A stretch of 64,000 nucleotides of DNA from Cysteiniphilum sp. JM-1 (GCF_008711525.1 NZ_VXKS01000008.1:1-64000), one strand, 5' to 3'. Positions 35,878 through 45,386 are shown, numbered from the stretch's first letter. Notes: a model not told the origin generated them from the letters alone. Numbers and translations: made by a program.

Positions 35878-36597
35878 ATGTCCTTAAAGCGTTTGTTTCC
35901 TATTATCCTTTTAATTATCGGTTTAATCATTTTTTTTGCTTTAGGTGGCGAGCATTATCTGTCCCTTGAGACCTTAGCGATGCATTATCAAAACTTACAA
36001 GCGTTTACCCAACAACACTATTTTCTAAGTGTGCTTATTTTTATGCTCATCTATATCATTATCGTTGCGTTCTCAATCCCAGGAGCCACGATTATGACAC
36101 TGTTAGGCGGATTTCTTTTTGGTGTTTTCTTTGGCGCTATTTGGACCATTCTTGCTGCTACTATTGGTGCAACGATTACCTACTTAGCCGTACGTATGGC
36201 GTTTGCTGAAAGTTTAAAACATAAAGCTTCGGGCAGTATTGCCAAAATGCGCGATGGCTTTCAAAAAAATGAGTTTAATTATTTATTGTTTTTAAGGCTC
36301 TTACCTATCTTCCCATTTTTTATTATCAATATTGCCGCGGGAGTCTTAGGCGTGAGTCTACGCCATTTTTTTATAGGCACATTACTAGGTATCATCCCTG
36401 GCACCTTTATTTATGCTTGGGTTGGCAGTGGTCTTGGTTTTGCGCTTGAACAAGGACATGTGCTTAATCTTAAAATCATATTCTCGCCACAAATACTATT
36501 ACCTATCTGTGCCTTGGCATTATTATCTTTAGTGCCAATTATTTATAAAAAACTCAAAAACAGCCGCACGCTACAAGATAACCCACATAAGGAGTAA
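35878..36597 (+). CDS. TVP38/TMEM64-family membrane protein
   Basis: A 239-residue protein with about six hydrophobic segments. FSIPGATIMTLLGGFLFGVFFGAIWTILAATIGATITYLAVR is the TVP38/TMEM64 (VTT/SNARE-associated, DedA-like) core, and FLRLLPIFPFFIINIAAGVLGV with GTFIYAWVGSGLG is the second conserved half. Relatives are candidate lipid scramblases or flippases. I choose ATG 35878 after GGAGAG; a TTG six bases upstream is also in frame. Two bases separate it from the flavin disulfide reductase gene, a pairing I know from other bacteria, sometimes even as fused genes. Confidence 0.88.
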   Translation: MSLKRLFPIILLIIGLIIFFALGGEHYLSLETLAMHYQNLQAFTQQHYFLSVLIFMLIYIIIVAFSIPGATIMTLLGGFLFGVFFGAIWTILAATIGATITYLAVRMAFAESLKHKASGSIAKMRDGFQKNEFNYLLFLRLLPIFPFFIINIAAGVLGVSLRHFFIGTLLGIIPGTFIYAWVGSGLGFALEQGHVLNLKIIFSPQILLPICALALLSLVPIIYKKLKNSRTLQDNPHKE

Positions 36598-36599
36598 TT

Positions 36600-38036
36600 A
36601 TGTCAAATACTCAACATTTAAAACCATTAAAATGTGATATTTGCATTATTGGTGCTGGATCTGGTGGTCTCTCAGTGGCTGCCGCAGCCCAGCAGATGGG
36701 TGCAAATGTCATATTATGCGAGGGTAATAAAATGGGCGGAGATTGCCTAAACTCAGGTTGCGTGCCATCAAAAGCCTTGATCGAAGCATCACGCAGCATG
36801 GCACATATCATGAAAGCTAAGCAATTCGGCATTGACAGTCAAACAGCTATTGATTTTAAGGCGATGCACCAACATATCCATCGAGTGATTGAAACGATTG
36901 CGCCGCATGACTCTATCGAACGTTTTGAATCACTTGGAGTGAAAGTTATCTTAGCCTATGCACACTTTATTGACTCCAAAACCATTCAAGCAGGTGAGCA
37001 TCTTATTCATGCCAAATATATTGTCATCGCCACTGGTTCGCGTGCCCGCATTTTGCCTATTTCTGGACTCAGTCAGATTGATTATCTTACTAACGAGACC
37101 ATTTTTGATCTTAGCGAAAAACCTGAACACCTTGTAATTGTTGGCGGCGGTCCCATTGGTTGCGAGATCGCCCAAAGTTACGCACTTTTAGGTACTAAAG
37201 TCACTTTACTTGAAGCTAGCACTGAAATCCTAGGAGCTGCCGATAGCGATTGTAAAACCGTTGTTATCAATGCATTTAATGATCTTAAGATCAATGTCAT
37301 TACCGATGTGAAAATTGATGGCTTTAGTCAAAATAGTGACGGATTAAAATACATTCACTATCAACACAATGACCATGATTGCAAACTCACCGCATCCGAT
37401 GTATTGATTGCTACTGGTCGCACCCCCAATATTGAAAAGCTGCATCTTGATCAAGCCAACATCAACCACACAGTGCGTGGCATCACCGTTGATGCACGCT
37501 TACGCACCAATCATAAGCATATCTACGCCATTGGTGATATTGCGAGTTCTTTACAATTCACGCACATGGCAAGCTATCATGCTGGCATTGTCATTCAAAA
37601 CATATTATTCAAACTACCAGCAAAAGTTGATTACTCAAGCTTCCCTTGGGTTATCTATACCACACCAGAGATCGCGCACACGGGTCTTGCAATCCAAGAA
37701 GCACAACAGCAAAACTTACAGATTTTAACACTCAGCTTTAAAGACAATGATCGCGCGCAAGCATCACTTGCAACAGAAGGGATGATTAAAGTTGCCGTTA
37801 ATCATAAAGGTCAGATCTTAGGTGTCTCAATTGTTGGTGAGAACGCTGGCGAGCTCATTTCACCATGGACACTGGCAATCAAAAACAACTTACGGATTAA
37901 ACATATGGCAAGCCTTATTACCCCCTACCCGACTTTAAGTGAAATCAATAAACGTGTTGCAGGCAGTTTTTACACCCCTAAGCTCTATAGCGCTAAAACA
38001 CGCAAACTTGTGCAGTTTTTAATGAGGTGGTTTTAA
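36600..38036 (+). CDS. Class I flavin disulfide reductase (dihydrolipoamide/mercuric-reductase-like)
   Basis: A 478-residue FAD/NAD(P) enzyme. CIIGAGSGGLSVAAAAQQMG binds FAD, GGDCLNSGCVPSKAL holds the redox-active disulfide (C-x4-C), IVGGGPIGCEIAQSYALLGTKV binds NAD(P)H, and YAIGDIASSLQFTHMASYHA is the second FAD motif. The dimerisation domain ends in a region without the HPT-type catalytic His-Glu pair of lipoamide dehydrogenases (it has TPYPTLSEIN), so the substrate is probably not lipoamide. In many genomes this subfamily is tied to TVP38 proteins. Here it sits between TVP38 and a CDP-alcohol phosphatidyltransferase, suggesting a membrane-related redox job. Confidence 0.85.
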   Translation: MSNTQHLKPLKCDICIIGAGSGGLSVAAAAQQMGANVILCEGNKMGGDCLNSGCVPSKALIEASRSMAHIMKAKQFGIDSQTAIDFKAMHQHIHRVIETIAPHDSIERFESLGVKVILAYAHFIDSKTIQAGEHLIHAKYIVIATGSRARILPISGLSQIDYLTNETIFDLSEKPEHLVIVGGGPIGCEIAQSYALLGTKVTLLEASTEILGAADSDCKTVVINAFNDLKINVITDVKIDGFSQNSDGLKYIHYQHNDHDCKLTASDVLIATGRTPNIEKLHLDQANINHTVRGITVDARLRTNHKHIYAIGDIASSLQFTHMASYHAGIVIQNILFKLPAKVDYSSFPWVIYTTPEIAHTGLAIQEAQQQNLQILTLSFKDNDRAQASLATEGMIKVAVNHKGQILGVSIVGENAGELISPWTLAIKNNLRIKHMASLITPYPTLSEINKRVAGSFYTPKLYSAKTRKLVQFLMRWF

Positions 38037-38038
38037 CG

Positions 38039-38632
38039 ATGATCGAATCAAGTCTGCGCCCACTATTTCAAAGGGTTTTTATTCAACCCCTTCTGCATAT
38101 CGGCGCGCGCCATCTGCCTGCTAATGCCATTACCATCGCTTCCTTGATCACAGGCTTTATTAGTGCTTGCTTTTTAAGTGCTGAATTTAACCTCATGGCT
38201 ATTTTGTGGCTACTTATTTCAGGTTACCTAGATATCCTTGATGGCTCGGTTGCTCGTATGCAAAACAACAGTACACATTTTGGTACCGTGCTTGATATTC
38301 TCAGTGATCGACTGGTTGAATCATTTATCGTGATCGCCCTTTTTATACGCGATCCCAATTTAGCCTTTGTGTGTTTATTAATGATGATGTCGATGCTTGT
38401 CTGTGTCAGCAGCTTCCTATTAGTTGGCATTTTTTCGGAAAAACAATCGGAAAAAAGCTTTTATTATAGCCCTGGTCTTATGGAGCGTGCTGAGGCTTTT
38501 ATCTTTTTTATCGCGATGATTATCTTTAACCAATTTGCCATGATCATCGGTATTGTTTTCACACTTTTGGTTTTGTGGACAACAGGCGTTCGCGTGTATC
38601 AATTTTACAAACAAAGCAACGAGAGTAAATAA
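38039..38632 (+). CDS. CDP-alcohol phosphatidyltransferase family protein
   Basis: A 197-residue membrane enzyme with about six spans. The signature D-G-x2-A-R-x8-G-x3-D-x3-D is complete (DGSVAR, then HFGTVLDILSD), so it should transfer a phosphatidyl group from a CDP-diacylglycerol-type donor to an alcohol or amine. The acceptor cannot be read. ATG 38039 follows GAGGTGG by 8 bases and lies 2 bases after the upstream stop; a GTG at 38027 is an alternative that would overlap that stop. Third gene of the TVP38-reductase operon. Confidence 0.86.
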   Translation: MIESSLRPLFQRVFIQPLLHIGARHLPANAITIASLITGFISACFLSAEFNLMAILWLLISGYLDILDGSVARMQNNSTHFGTVLDILSDRLVESFIVIALFIRDPNLAFVCLLMMMSMLVCVSSFLLVGIFSEKQSEKSFYYSPGLMERAEAFIFFIAMIIFNQFAMIIGIVFTLLVLWTTGVRVYQFYKQSNESK

Positions 38633-38751
38633 ATTTAATTTATACCACAAATAATGCTAATGCCTCTGTTCGATAGCAGGCAAACTTGTTATTATCTTGC
38701 GGGTGAAAATACTACGAAATCTACTCGTTAAATCATAAGGAGAAATAATTC

Positions 38752-39750
38752 ATGTCAAATGGTTCAAATAAAAGTGTGCGCGTTACCGTAACAGGGGCAG
38801 CTGGTAATATTGGTTATGCCGTCATTTTCAGAATCGCTTCAGGTGAAATGTTTGGTAAAGATGTTAATGTACATCTTAATTTACTGGAATTAGAGCAAAC
38901 ATTGCCAACATTGCAAGGCGTTAAAATGGAGCTTGATGACTGCGCATTCCCACTATTAAAAAGTGTTACTTGCACGGCAGATGTTAATGAAGCGGTGAAA
39001 GATGCCAACTGGGTGCTAATGATTGGTGCAGTTCCTCGCAAAGCAGGTATGGAGCGCTCTGACTTATTAGGTGTAAACGGTAAAATTTTTAAACCAATGG
39101 GTGAAGCTATCAGTAAACATGCTGCTAAAGATGTCCGCGTTTTAGCGGTTGGTAACCCTTGTAATACCAATGCATTGATCACTATGATGAATGCCGCGAA
39201 TGTCCCTAATGATCGCTTCTTTGCGATGATTTCACTTGATGAGAACCGCGCGCGTAAGCAACTTGCAATTAAAGCCGGTGTTGATGTTACTGCAGTGAAG
39301 AAAATGACCATTTGGGGTAACCACTCAGCAACACAATTCCCTGATTTTGCCCATGCTGAAATTGCAGGTAAACCTGCAACTGATGTCATTACTGACCGCA
39401 AATGGTTAGAAGAAGAATTCACACCAATGATTCAGCAACGTGGCGCGGCTGTCATTAAAGCGCGTGGCGCATCTTCTGCAGCTTCTGCAGCGAATGCCGT
39501 TATCACTAGTGTTAGAGGCATTATTTTTGACACACCAGCAGGTGAAACGGTCTCAATTTCAAAAGTTTCCAATGGTGAATATGGTGTCGACAAAGGACTT
39601 ATCTTCTCAGTACCATGCATCGTTAAGAATGGTGAAATTAAAGTTGTTGAAGGCATTACGCAAGATGCCTTCGGAAAACAAGCTTTCAATAAAACATTAG
39701 AAGAGCTTCGCCACGAGCGCGATATTGTCAAAGAGGCTGGATTAATTTAA
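38752..39750 (+). CDS. mdh: Malate dehydrogenase
   Basis: NAD-dependent malate dehydrogenase of the citric acid cycle; 332 residues, the group with cytosolic-type [22 protein letters not shown] binds [16 protein letters not shown] carries the substrate Arg residues on the mobile loop, [10 protein letters not shown] is the next block, and the catalytic His is in [28 protein letters not shown] precedes the ATG. A hairpin (TTAGCAC/GTGCTAA, 39767-39788) follows the gene. Confidence 0.96.
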   Translation: MSNGSNKSVRVTVTGAAGNIGYAVIFRIASGEMFGKDVNVHLNLLELEQTLPTLQGVKMELDDCAFPLLKSVTCTADVNEAVKDANWVLMIGAVPRKAGMERSDLLGVNGKIFKPMGEAISKHAAKDVRVLAVGNPCNTNALITMMNAANVPNDRFFAMISLDENRARKQLAIKAGVDVTAVKKMTIWGNHSATQFPDFAHAEIAGKPATDVITDRKWLEEEFTPMIQQRGAAVIKARGASSAASAANAVITSVRGIIFDTPAGETVSISKVSNGEYGVDKGLIFSVPCIVKNGEIKVVEGITQDAFGKQAFNKTLEELRHERDIVKEAGLI

Positions 39751-39766
39751 CTTAAGTCACCCTCTA

Positions 39767-39798
39767 TTAGCACGCTTCTTTGTGCTAACCTATTTTCT
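39767..39798 (+). terminator. Weak terminator-like hairpin after mdh
   Basis: TTAGCAC and GTGCTAA pair perfectly around an 8-base loop, followed by CCTATTTTCTT, a poor T-tract. Confidence 0.45.
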
Positions 39799-39813
39799 TG
39801 ATGCGTAAGCGTA

Positions 39814-39889
39814 ATAACCCATCATAAAATCATTATATCTTAACAAATTACAACGCAAAAAATTCTGTAAAATGCTTTGTGATGAGTAT
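39814..39889. repeat. Family-B-like short inverted-repeat element
   Basis: Begins ATAACCCATCATAAAATCAT and ends CTGTAAAATGCTTTGTGATGAGTAT, whose complement starts ATACTCATCACAAAGCATTT. The ends resemble those of the other family-B copies, but the element is only 76 bp. It lies directly upstream of dtd. Confidence 0.5.
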
Positions 39890-39925
39890 ATGCTAATGAC
39901 ACTTTAAAATTGAACGTACAGCAAT

Positions 39926-40363
39926 ATGCTAAGCCTCATACAGCGTGTTACTCACGCTTCTGTTACCGTCGACAATGATCAAATTGCACATATTGCCCAA
40001 GGTATTATGGCACTTATCTGTATCGAAGAAAAAGATGGAAAAAAAGAATATGACAAAATGGCACACAAGCTTTTAAATCAACGCATTTTTGAAGATGATC
40101 ATGGCAAGCTGAACAAGAGCCTTATTGATATCAATGGTGAGTTGTTACTTGTGCCGCAATTCACACTGGCTGCTGATACTGATCGCGGCTTACGCCCGAG
40201 CTTTTCTGGAGCATGCCCACCGCAGATTGCCAAAGCAAAATTTGCTGAATTTCACGCTGATATTACGCAAAAATATGCACGCATTCAGCAAGGGAAATTT
40301 GGCGCTAATATGCAAGTATCACTCACCAATGATGGACCCATTACATTATGGTTAAAGGCATAA
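39926..40363 (+). CDS. dtd: D-aminoacyl-tRNA deacylase
   Basis: Proofreading enzyme that removes D-amino acids (and glycine) from mischarged tRNA. 145 residues. MLSLIQRVTHASVTVD is the family N-terminus, LLVPQFTLAADTDRGLRPSFSGA contains the SQxT-like active-site segment (here PQFT), and NDGPITLWL holds the cross-subunit Gly-cisPro motif. Followed at 4 bases by tyrA, so the two are co-transcribed. Confidence 0.94.
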   Translation: MLSLIQRVTHASVTVDNDQIAHIAQGIMALICIEEKDGKKEYDKMAHKLLNQRIFEDDHGKLNKSLIDINGELLLVPQFTLAADTDRGLRPSFSGACPPQIAKAKFAEFHADITQKYARIQQGKFGANMQVSLTNDGPITLWLKA

Positions 40364-40367
40364 AATC

Positions 40368-41243
40368 ATGACAGAAATGAAAGAAATGAAAGAAATAACA
40401 AAAGAGCCAACACGTCGCATTTGTATTATTGGTGGTCATGGTGCTATGGGGCAATGCTTAGCTTTTTTTCTTAAGCAACTTGCGCATTATGATATCACCC
40501 TTTTTGGTGAAGATGATTGGCAAGAGGCACAAACACTTCTGCAAAACCAAGATATGGTGATTATCAGCACCCCCATTGCGCTCACTGATGAAATCATTGC
40601 AAAAACTTCCGAGTATATTAGCTCTAATACTATACTTGCGGACTTAACAAGCATTAAATCAGCACCAATGACCAAAATGCTCAGCGCACATCATGGTGCT
40701 GTTATTGGACTTCACCCGATCTTTGGACCAACCGTTACCAACAGCAATAAACAGGTGATTGTTTACTGCGATGGGCGCAACGCTCAACATTATCAATGGT
40801 TCATCGATGACCTTATAACCTTAGGATTTACACTTAAAAAAATGACCGCAAGCGCACATGACCAAGCAATGACATTTATCCAAGGTATTGAACATTTTTC
40901 CGTATTCTGCATGGGAATGTTCTTAAAACAACATAATATCCATTTGGAAGAATTAATGGCAATCTCAAGCCCTGTTTACAAAATGGAGCTTAACATTATT
41001 GGACGTTTATTTAGTCAGGATGCCGACTTATATGCCAATATTATTGCCTCTGACCATGAGCGCTTAAATAGCATTCATGATTATGCCCAATTGATTCTAA
41101 AACAAGTAGAGCAATTAAAGTCAAGCAATGGCAAATTTGAATTTAGTCAACAATTTAACGATGTGAAACAATGGATGGGCGAATTTGCTGATAAAGCCTA
41201 TCAAGAAAGTGATCGCTTGCTTGGTATTAAGTCATTAGCATAA
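40368..41243 (+). CDS. tyrA: Prephenate dehydrogenase (TyrA without a chorismate mutase domain)
   Basis: A 291-residue NAD-dependent enzyme converting prephenate to 4-hydroxyphenylpyruvate for tyrosine. It aligns along its length with the dehydrogenase half of enteric TyrA: CIIGGHGAMGQCLAFFL, VIISTPIALTDEII, LADLTSIKSAP, VIGLHPIFGPT, FIQGIEHFSVF, AISSPVYKMELNIIGRLFSQD. The N-terminal mutase domain of enteric TyrA is absent. The first codons contain a 9-base tandem repeat (GAAATGAAA twice), so several in-frame ATGs exist; I chose the first, after AAAGGC. Confidence 0.9.
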   Translation: MTEMKEMKEITKEPTRRICIIGGHGAMGQCLAFFLKQLAHYDITLFGEDDWQEAQTLLQNQDMVIISTPIALTDEIIAKTSEYISSNTILADLTSIKSAPMTKMLSAHHGAVIGLHPIFGPTVTNSNKQVIVYCDGRNAQHYQWFIDDLITLGFTLKKMTASAHDQAMTFIQGIEHFSVFCMGMFLKQHNIHLEELMAISSPVYKMELNIIGRLFSQDADLYANIIASDHERLNSIHDYAQLILKQVEQLKSSNGKFEFSQQFNDVKQWMGEFADKAYQESDRLLGIKSLA

Positions 41244-41264
41244 ACAACTGGAGTTACTATTTTT

Positions 41265-42260
41265 ATGAATAATACAATTCTTGTCATGGGTGCTGGTTCA
41301 TGGGGCACAGCGCTTGCGTTACAATTAGCGCGCGTTGGTCATATGGTTTATATCCACTCATGGAAAGACACACACAACACACAAATGATTCGTGATAAAC
41401 ATAATCACAGCTACTTGCCGGATATTGATTTCCCAGCAAATTTAATTGCCATCAATGATTGGCAAAGTGTTATACATCAATGTGATGACATTTTAATGGC
41501 GACACCAAGTGTTGGCTTTGTGAAAACACTAGACGCGATCAAACCACATTTAACGAGCACACAAGGTGTGATCTCAGCGACAAAAGGCTTTTGCCATCAT
41601 AGTTATCAGCTATTAGATCAAATGGCTGAAGATATCCTAAAAGATAATCCCTTTGGTTTAATCACAGGACCTAGTTTTGCCAAAGAAGTCGCTAAAGGCT
41701 TACCTACTGCCATTTTGGCTGCCTCTAAGCGCGATGATTATGCCAAACATATTCAACTGCTTTTTAATAGTGATAATTTCCGCTGTTATACCTCAACAGA
41801 TGTCACTGGTGCTGAGATCGGTGGTGCTGTTAAAAACGCACTGGCCATTGCCTGTGGTATCTCAGACGGTCTTGGCTTTGGCGCTAACGCGCGTGCGGGC
41901 TTAATTACCCGTGGACTTAATGAGCTGACCCAATTAGGTTTAACATTAGGTGGTAAGCTTGAGACCTTCTATGGCTTAAGCGGGCTTGGTGACCTGCTAT
42001 TAACCTGCACTGACAATCAATCGCGTAATCGCCGCTTTGGGGTACTTGTCGGTCAAGGCAAAAGCATTGATGAAGCTTGCAACGAAGTCAAGCAAGTGGT
42101 TGAGGGCATTGCTTCAGCGAATGCTGTCTATAAGTTGGCACAAAAGCACAATGTGGCAATGCCAATCGTTGAAGCGGTTTATAGCATTCTCCACGAAAAT
42201 CAAGATATGCGTACAACAGCTCATGCACTATTAACTAGGTCCCTTAAAGCAGAAAATTGA
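41265..42260 (+). CDS. gpsA: Glycerol-3-phosphate dehydrogenase [NAD(P)+]
   Basis: Reduces dihydroxyacetone phosphate to sn-glycerol-3-phosphate for phospholipid synthesis; 331 residues. ILVMGAGSWGTALALQLARVGH binds NAD(P), ITGPSFAKEVAKGLPTA is the family block, GGAVKNALAIACGISDGLGFG contains the catalytic Lys, and GLSGLGDLLLTCT with NRRFG completes the substrate site. It follows tyrA after 21 bases and ends 4 bases from yjdM on the opposite strand. Confidence 0.96.
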   Translation: MNNTILVMGAGSWGTALALQLARVGHMVYIHSWKDTHNTQMIRDKHNHSYLPDIDFPANLIAINDWQSVIHQCDDILMATPSVGFVKTLDAIKPHLTSTQGVISATKGFCHHSYQLLDQMAEDILKDNPFGLITGPSFAKEVAKGLPTAILAASKRDDYAKHIQLLFNSDNFRCYTSTDVTGAEIGGAVKNALAIACGISDGLGFGANARAGLITRGLNELTQLGLTLGGKLETFYGLSGLGDLLLTCTDNQSRNRRFGVLVGQGKSIDEACNEVKQVVEGIASANAVYKLAQKHNVAMPIVEAVYSILHENQDMRTTAHALLTRSLKAEN

Positions 42261-42264
42261 TATT

Positions 42265-42597
42265 TTAGGCTTTTTTGACAAACTCTGATTTCAACTTCAT
42301 CGCGCCAATACCATCAATTTTGCAATCGATATCATGATCACCATCAACTAGGCGAATATTTTTAACTTTAGTGCCAACTTTAACAACTAGTGATGAGCCT
42401 TTCACTTTTAAATCTTTAATCACCGTAATGCTATCACCATCTTGTAAAGGCGTGCCATACGCATCTTTTTTGACATCAGTGGCTTCTTCTGTAACAGCAT
42501 TAATTTGCCATTCATAAGCACATTCAGGGCAGATGAGCATGTCACCATCTTGATAAACATATTCACTTTGACATTGTGGACAATGAGGTAATTGCAT
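42265..42597 (-). CDS. yjdM: YjdM/PhnA-family zinc-ribbon protein
   Basis: A 110-residue protein with an N-terminal zinc ribbon (CPQC near residue 7, CPEC near residue 24) and a small beta-barrel C-terminal domain ([15 protein letters not shown]...[25 protein letters not shown]). It matches the YjdM/PhnA family; despite the old name this is not phosphonoacetate hydrolase, and its function is unknown. AAGGAAAAATA precedes the ATG. It follows the terminator of the 738-residue exported protein gene. Confidence 0.88.
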   Translation of the reverse strand: MQLPHCPQCQSEYVYQDGDMLICPECAYEWQINAVTEEATDVKKDAYGTPLQDGDSITVIKDLKVKGSSLVVKVGTKVKNIRLVDGDHDIDCKIDGIGAMKLKSEFVKKA

Positions 42598-42621
42598 TAT
42601 TTTTCCTTATTTTATAACGAC

Positions 42622-42697
42622 ATAGCTGCAACTAATTAACCTTCGACTTCGCTCAGGGAACGCTGAATGCTTTTAAGACGAGGGTTTAGTTGCAACA
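42622..42697. repeat. Inverted-repeat element with inner palindrome
   Basis: GCTGCAACTAATTAACC on the left and the complement of GGGTTTAGTTGCAAC on the right form an imperfect inverted repeat. Inside is CCTTCGACTTCGCTCAGGG with CAGCG-type pairing. It resembles small dispersed palindromes seen in many bacterial genomes, but it has no second copy in this window. Confidence 0.4.
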
Positions 42698-42705
42698 AAA
42701 ATAAA

Positions 42706-42736
42706 AGCCCTTTTAATCAAAAGAGCTTTCATATTC
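42706..42736 (-). terminator. Rho-independent terminator after the 738-residue exported protein gene
   Basis: On the minus strand AAAGCTCTTTT and AAAAGGGCTTT pair around a GATT loop (one G-T mismatch), followed by a T-rich tail. Confidence 0.65.
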
Positions 42737-42778
42737 TTAAGTGTCGCTAGTATAGCAAAGATTCTAAAAACCTAACAC

Positions 42779-44995
42779 CTATGTTTGCGGTTGTGTCACA
42801 CCTGCAATTACCTTTGGAATATCACCAACGCTTGGCATCGTACCAATATTTGGATCAACCCAGTCACTCAATGTTGGCAAAGTGACATTGCTATCGGTGC
42901 CTGCTTGGATAATTAGTGTTTGTAGATCACTGATACACGCATCTCTTGCTGCTCCTACTGCAAGTGGAAGTAAGTTTTGCGCAATACCCAACTGCTTGAC
43001 AAAATAGCTAACATTGGCATTTGCTGTTTGCGTAAGCTCAGCCCCTGTTGGCACATTATAATCTGGCACCCAAATTTGATCGTTGCCACCACATTGCGGC
43101 TGTAAGGTATTATCTAAGCGACTATAACATTTACCTGGAATACCGTTTAACTGCCCAAAGGATTCATACTCAATAAAGCGACTACCCTGACCATCATTGT
43201 AGGTTAAGCTAATCGGTGGCTCAAAACTACTAATGCTATTGTCACTGGTTGCTTTGAAAGTGTAGAACTTATTCCACGGTTGTGGTCCACTTTGCCAAGT
43301 GTACTTTTGGGTAATGGTGCCATTATATAGACTATCAATATTCGTACCAACATTAACTGTATTTGGTACCATCTCACCAACCCATAAATTATCAGTTGTT
43401 GAGGTCACCGGCACACCATTTGGATCAAGTAAAGTATAAGCATTATTAGTCGCAAGAATATTTTTATTGATCATATAGGTTAAATAGAGATTAGGAGATC
43501 CTGAGCTATCCCACGCCGGATATTTGGTTTCCCATTGTGTTAAGCCACTGTTCCACACTGGACAATTGTTATAGCAATGCAGTATTAAAGTATCATCTGC
43601 TGCCGTTGGCGCTACAAGCGCGTTTGTCCACACCACCAACTGTGTACTATTAGTCGGTAACACAACTTGATTATTTTGATCACGCATTGGAATATTGGTA
43701 AAGCCACCGCCACCAACACCATCAATAGATACATTTAAACTATAGTTTTGACCTAGATAGCTCGTTTGCAGCTCTGAGTTTGAAATAGCTACTGCAGGTG
43801 TTGTAGGGGTAAAGCTACAACCATTTTGGTTACAGCTATCCTCACCGACTTTGTCAAATTGCTGATTAGTTGAATTCCATAATACAATCGCTGTCGCTTG
43901 ATTCTGATTAAGCGCATGTAGACGTAAACGAGTCCCTGCTAATTGACTCAATGTAATTGAGCGCGCGGTTTGCAGCTCAAGCCTCCCTGGACCCACTTCA
44001 ATGGTACCAGCAGTTGTTGCCCCTGTTTGCATATCTTTTTTCGTGGCAGCCGTGCCATCAGCAACCGTTGGGTTACCCGGCAACCATAACCCATAAAAAC
44101 TTAACCAACCACGTTTTGTTTCATTATTGATTGTCATCTCAACGGGGAAACCACCGGAATCACGGTTAACGCGGCTACCATCAGCATTATATAGACCATA
44201 GCGATAAACACTCGTTGTATAATTATTGCGATCATAACAAATCTCAGCCTGACCATTAGTCAAATCGGCACGTGTGACCAGATTTTCTAAATGACTACTA
44301 TTAAAAGCAATTTTTGCCAACATCGAGCTTTGATTAAAAACACTTGAGATCTGTCCATAACCCGTATTTTCAGCAGTTTGAATAAAGGCCAAAGCGACAT
44401 TGCGACTATTGTTAATGGTAGTTCCTTCCGTTTCAAAGTATTTCACCAAAGCACGTCCATTGGTCGCCTGTGAAGCACTAATAAATCCTCTAAACTGCGG
44501 CGTTGTGCGATTTAGCACACCATTGACATACGGATAAGACACATAATTTAAACTAAACACACCATAAGGATTAAGTGTCGTTGGTGTTTCTGTTGCCACT
44601 AATTTGCCTTCAATCAATACGGTGTCACCATCACCCACTTGTAAGCCATCAATCCAGAAAGTGACCGTTTGCACGCCATTGGCATTCGTTGACTCACCGA
44701 CAATATCAGATAAAATCGGAACACTGTTGTCACTTCGCTCATCACCCATATTACAGGCATTCATATCAACCTTTGACAGATAAGCCCCTTGATTTGTAAA
44801 CTCAGGATAATTCGTTTGCGCAAACACACACAAAATACCATTAATCTGATCCATCGTCTCTTGTGTGAAGTTATTGGTATAGGTTTGAGGTAGATCATTC
44901 ACATAATCTCCTGATGTCGGCACAGCATACGATGCCGACACAGACGCCCCCATTAATAACGCAAGATAGTGTATATTTAATCGTTTGATTTTCAT
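42779..44995 (-). CDS. Large exported protein of unknown function
   Basis: A 738-residue protein with a Sec signal peptide (hydrophobic LALLMGASVSASYA, cleavage near residue 24). The mature part has no further membrane span, is rich in Thr, Asn, Gln and beta-type stretches, and carries about 12 Cys residues (for example SCNQNGCSF and HCYNNCPVW), which points to a disulfide-bonded periplasmic or surface protein. I recognise no catalytic motif or known domain. It lies 14 bases after a Gly-rich lipoprotein gene and is followed by a terminator, so these two form the end of one transcript. Confidence 0.75.
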   Translation of the reverse strand: MKIKRLNIHYLALLMGASVSASYAVPTSGDYVNDLPQTYTNNFTQETMDQINGILCVFAQTNYPEFTNQGAYLSKVDMNACNMGDERSDNSVPILSDIVGESTNANGVQTVTFWIDGLQVGDGDTVLIEGKLVATETPTTLNPYGVFSLNYVSYPYVNGVLNRTTPQFRGFISASQATNGRALVKYFETEGTTINNSRNVALAFIQTAENTGYGQISSVFNQSSMLAKIAFNSSHLENLVTRADLTNGQAEICYDRNNYTTSVYRYGLYNADGSRVNRDSGGFPVEMTINNETKRGWLSFYGLWLPGNPTVADGTAATKKDMQTGATTAGTIEVGPGRLELQTARSITLSQLAGTRLRLHALNQNQATAIVLWNSTNQQFDKVGEDSCNQNGCSFTPTTPAVAISNSELQTSYLGQNYSLNVSIDGVGGGGFTNIPMRDQNNQVVLPTNSTQLVVWTNALVAPTAADDTLILHCYNNCPVWNSGLTQWETKYPAWDSSGSPNLYLTYMINKNILATNNAYTLLDPNGVPVTSTTDNLWVGEMVPNTVNVGTNIDSLYNGTITQKYTWQSGPQPWNKFYTFKATSDNSISSFEPPISLTYNDGQGSRFIEYESFGQLNGIPGKCYSRLDNTLQPQCGGNDQIWVPDYNVPTGAELTQTANANVSYFVKQLGIAQNLLPLAVGAARDACISDLQTLIIQAGTDSNVTLPTLSDWVDPNIGTMPSVGDIPKVIAGVTQPQT

Positions 44996-45009
44996 CGTAT
45001 CCTCCTTGA

Positions 45010-45213
45010 TTATGATTGAGCTTCAACCATTGAAACCTGCTCAGGTGCGCAAGTTGATCCCTGTGGGCAATTCACGGTCTGTGTACCTACAGATGCGGTT
45101 GATGAGCCACCACCACCGCCACCACTGCCACCACTTCCACCACAAGCGCTTAATAATATAACGAAACTGATTGCAACTAGTGCAAATAGATTTTTTGAGT
45201 ACCTTCCTAGCAT
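45010..45213 (-). CDS. Small Gly-rich lipoprotein
   Basis: A 67-residue protein. ATG 45213 is preceded by AAAGGTGATGAT and starts a lipoprotein signal (LFALVAISFVILLSAC) with Cys at about residue 24. The mature protein opens with a GGSGGSGGGGGGSS tether, a feature of some surface-exposed lipoproteins, then a short tail with two Cys (NCPQGSTC). The upstream in-frame ATG at 45264 would add a charged leader incompatible with a signal peptide. Its function is unknown; it is tightly coupled to the large exported protein downstream. Confidence 0.7.
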   Translation of the reverse strand: MLGRYSKNLFALVAISFVILLSACGGSGGSGGGGGGSSTASVGTQTVNCPQGSTCAPEQVSMVEAQS

Positions 45214-45386
45214 ATCATCACCTTTATCGTTTATTGTTACTTCTTTTATTTCTTTTACTTCCAAGTTTTAACAAATTCCTGATTCACCTGACTGCTAACC
45301 AGCAGTAAGCAGTATTGTAAACATAGTGAATATTGATTTTTTTGCGAGCAATATGCGTGATATTTAAAAACTTTATCTTTTTTAGC

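Noticed and set aside
38814-39422. A 202-codon open frame on the minus strand inside mdh
   Set aside because: It mirrors mdh codon structure, has no ribosome site and no recognisable protein features; mdh motifs are complete on the plus strand.
42265-42597. Phosphonate-degradation gene (PhnA name)
   Set aside because: The YjdM/PhnA zinc-ribbon family is not phosphonoacetate hydrolase, and no phn genes are nearby.
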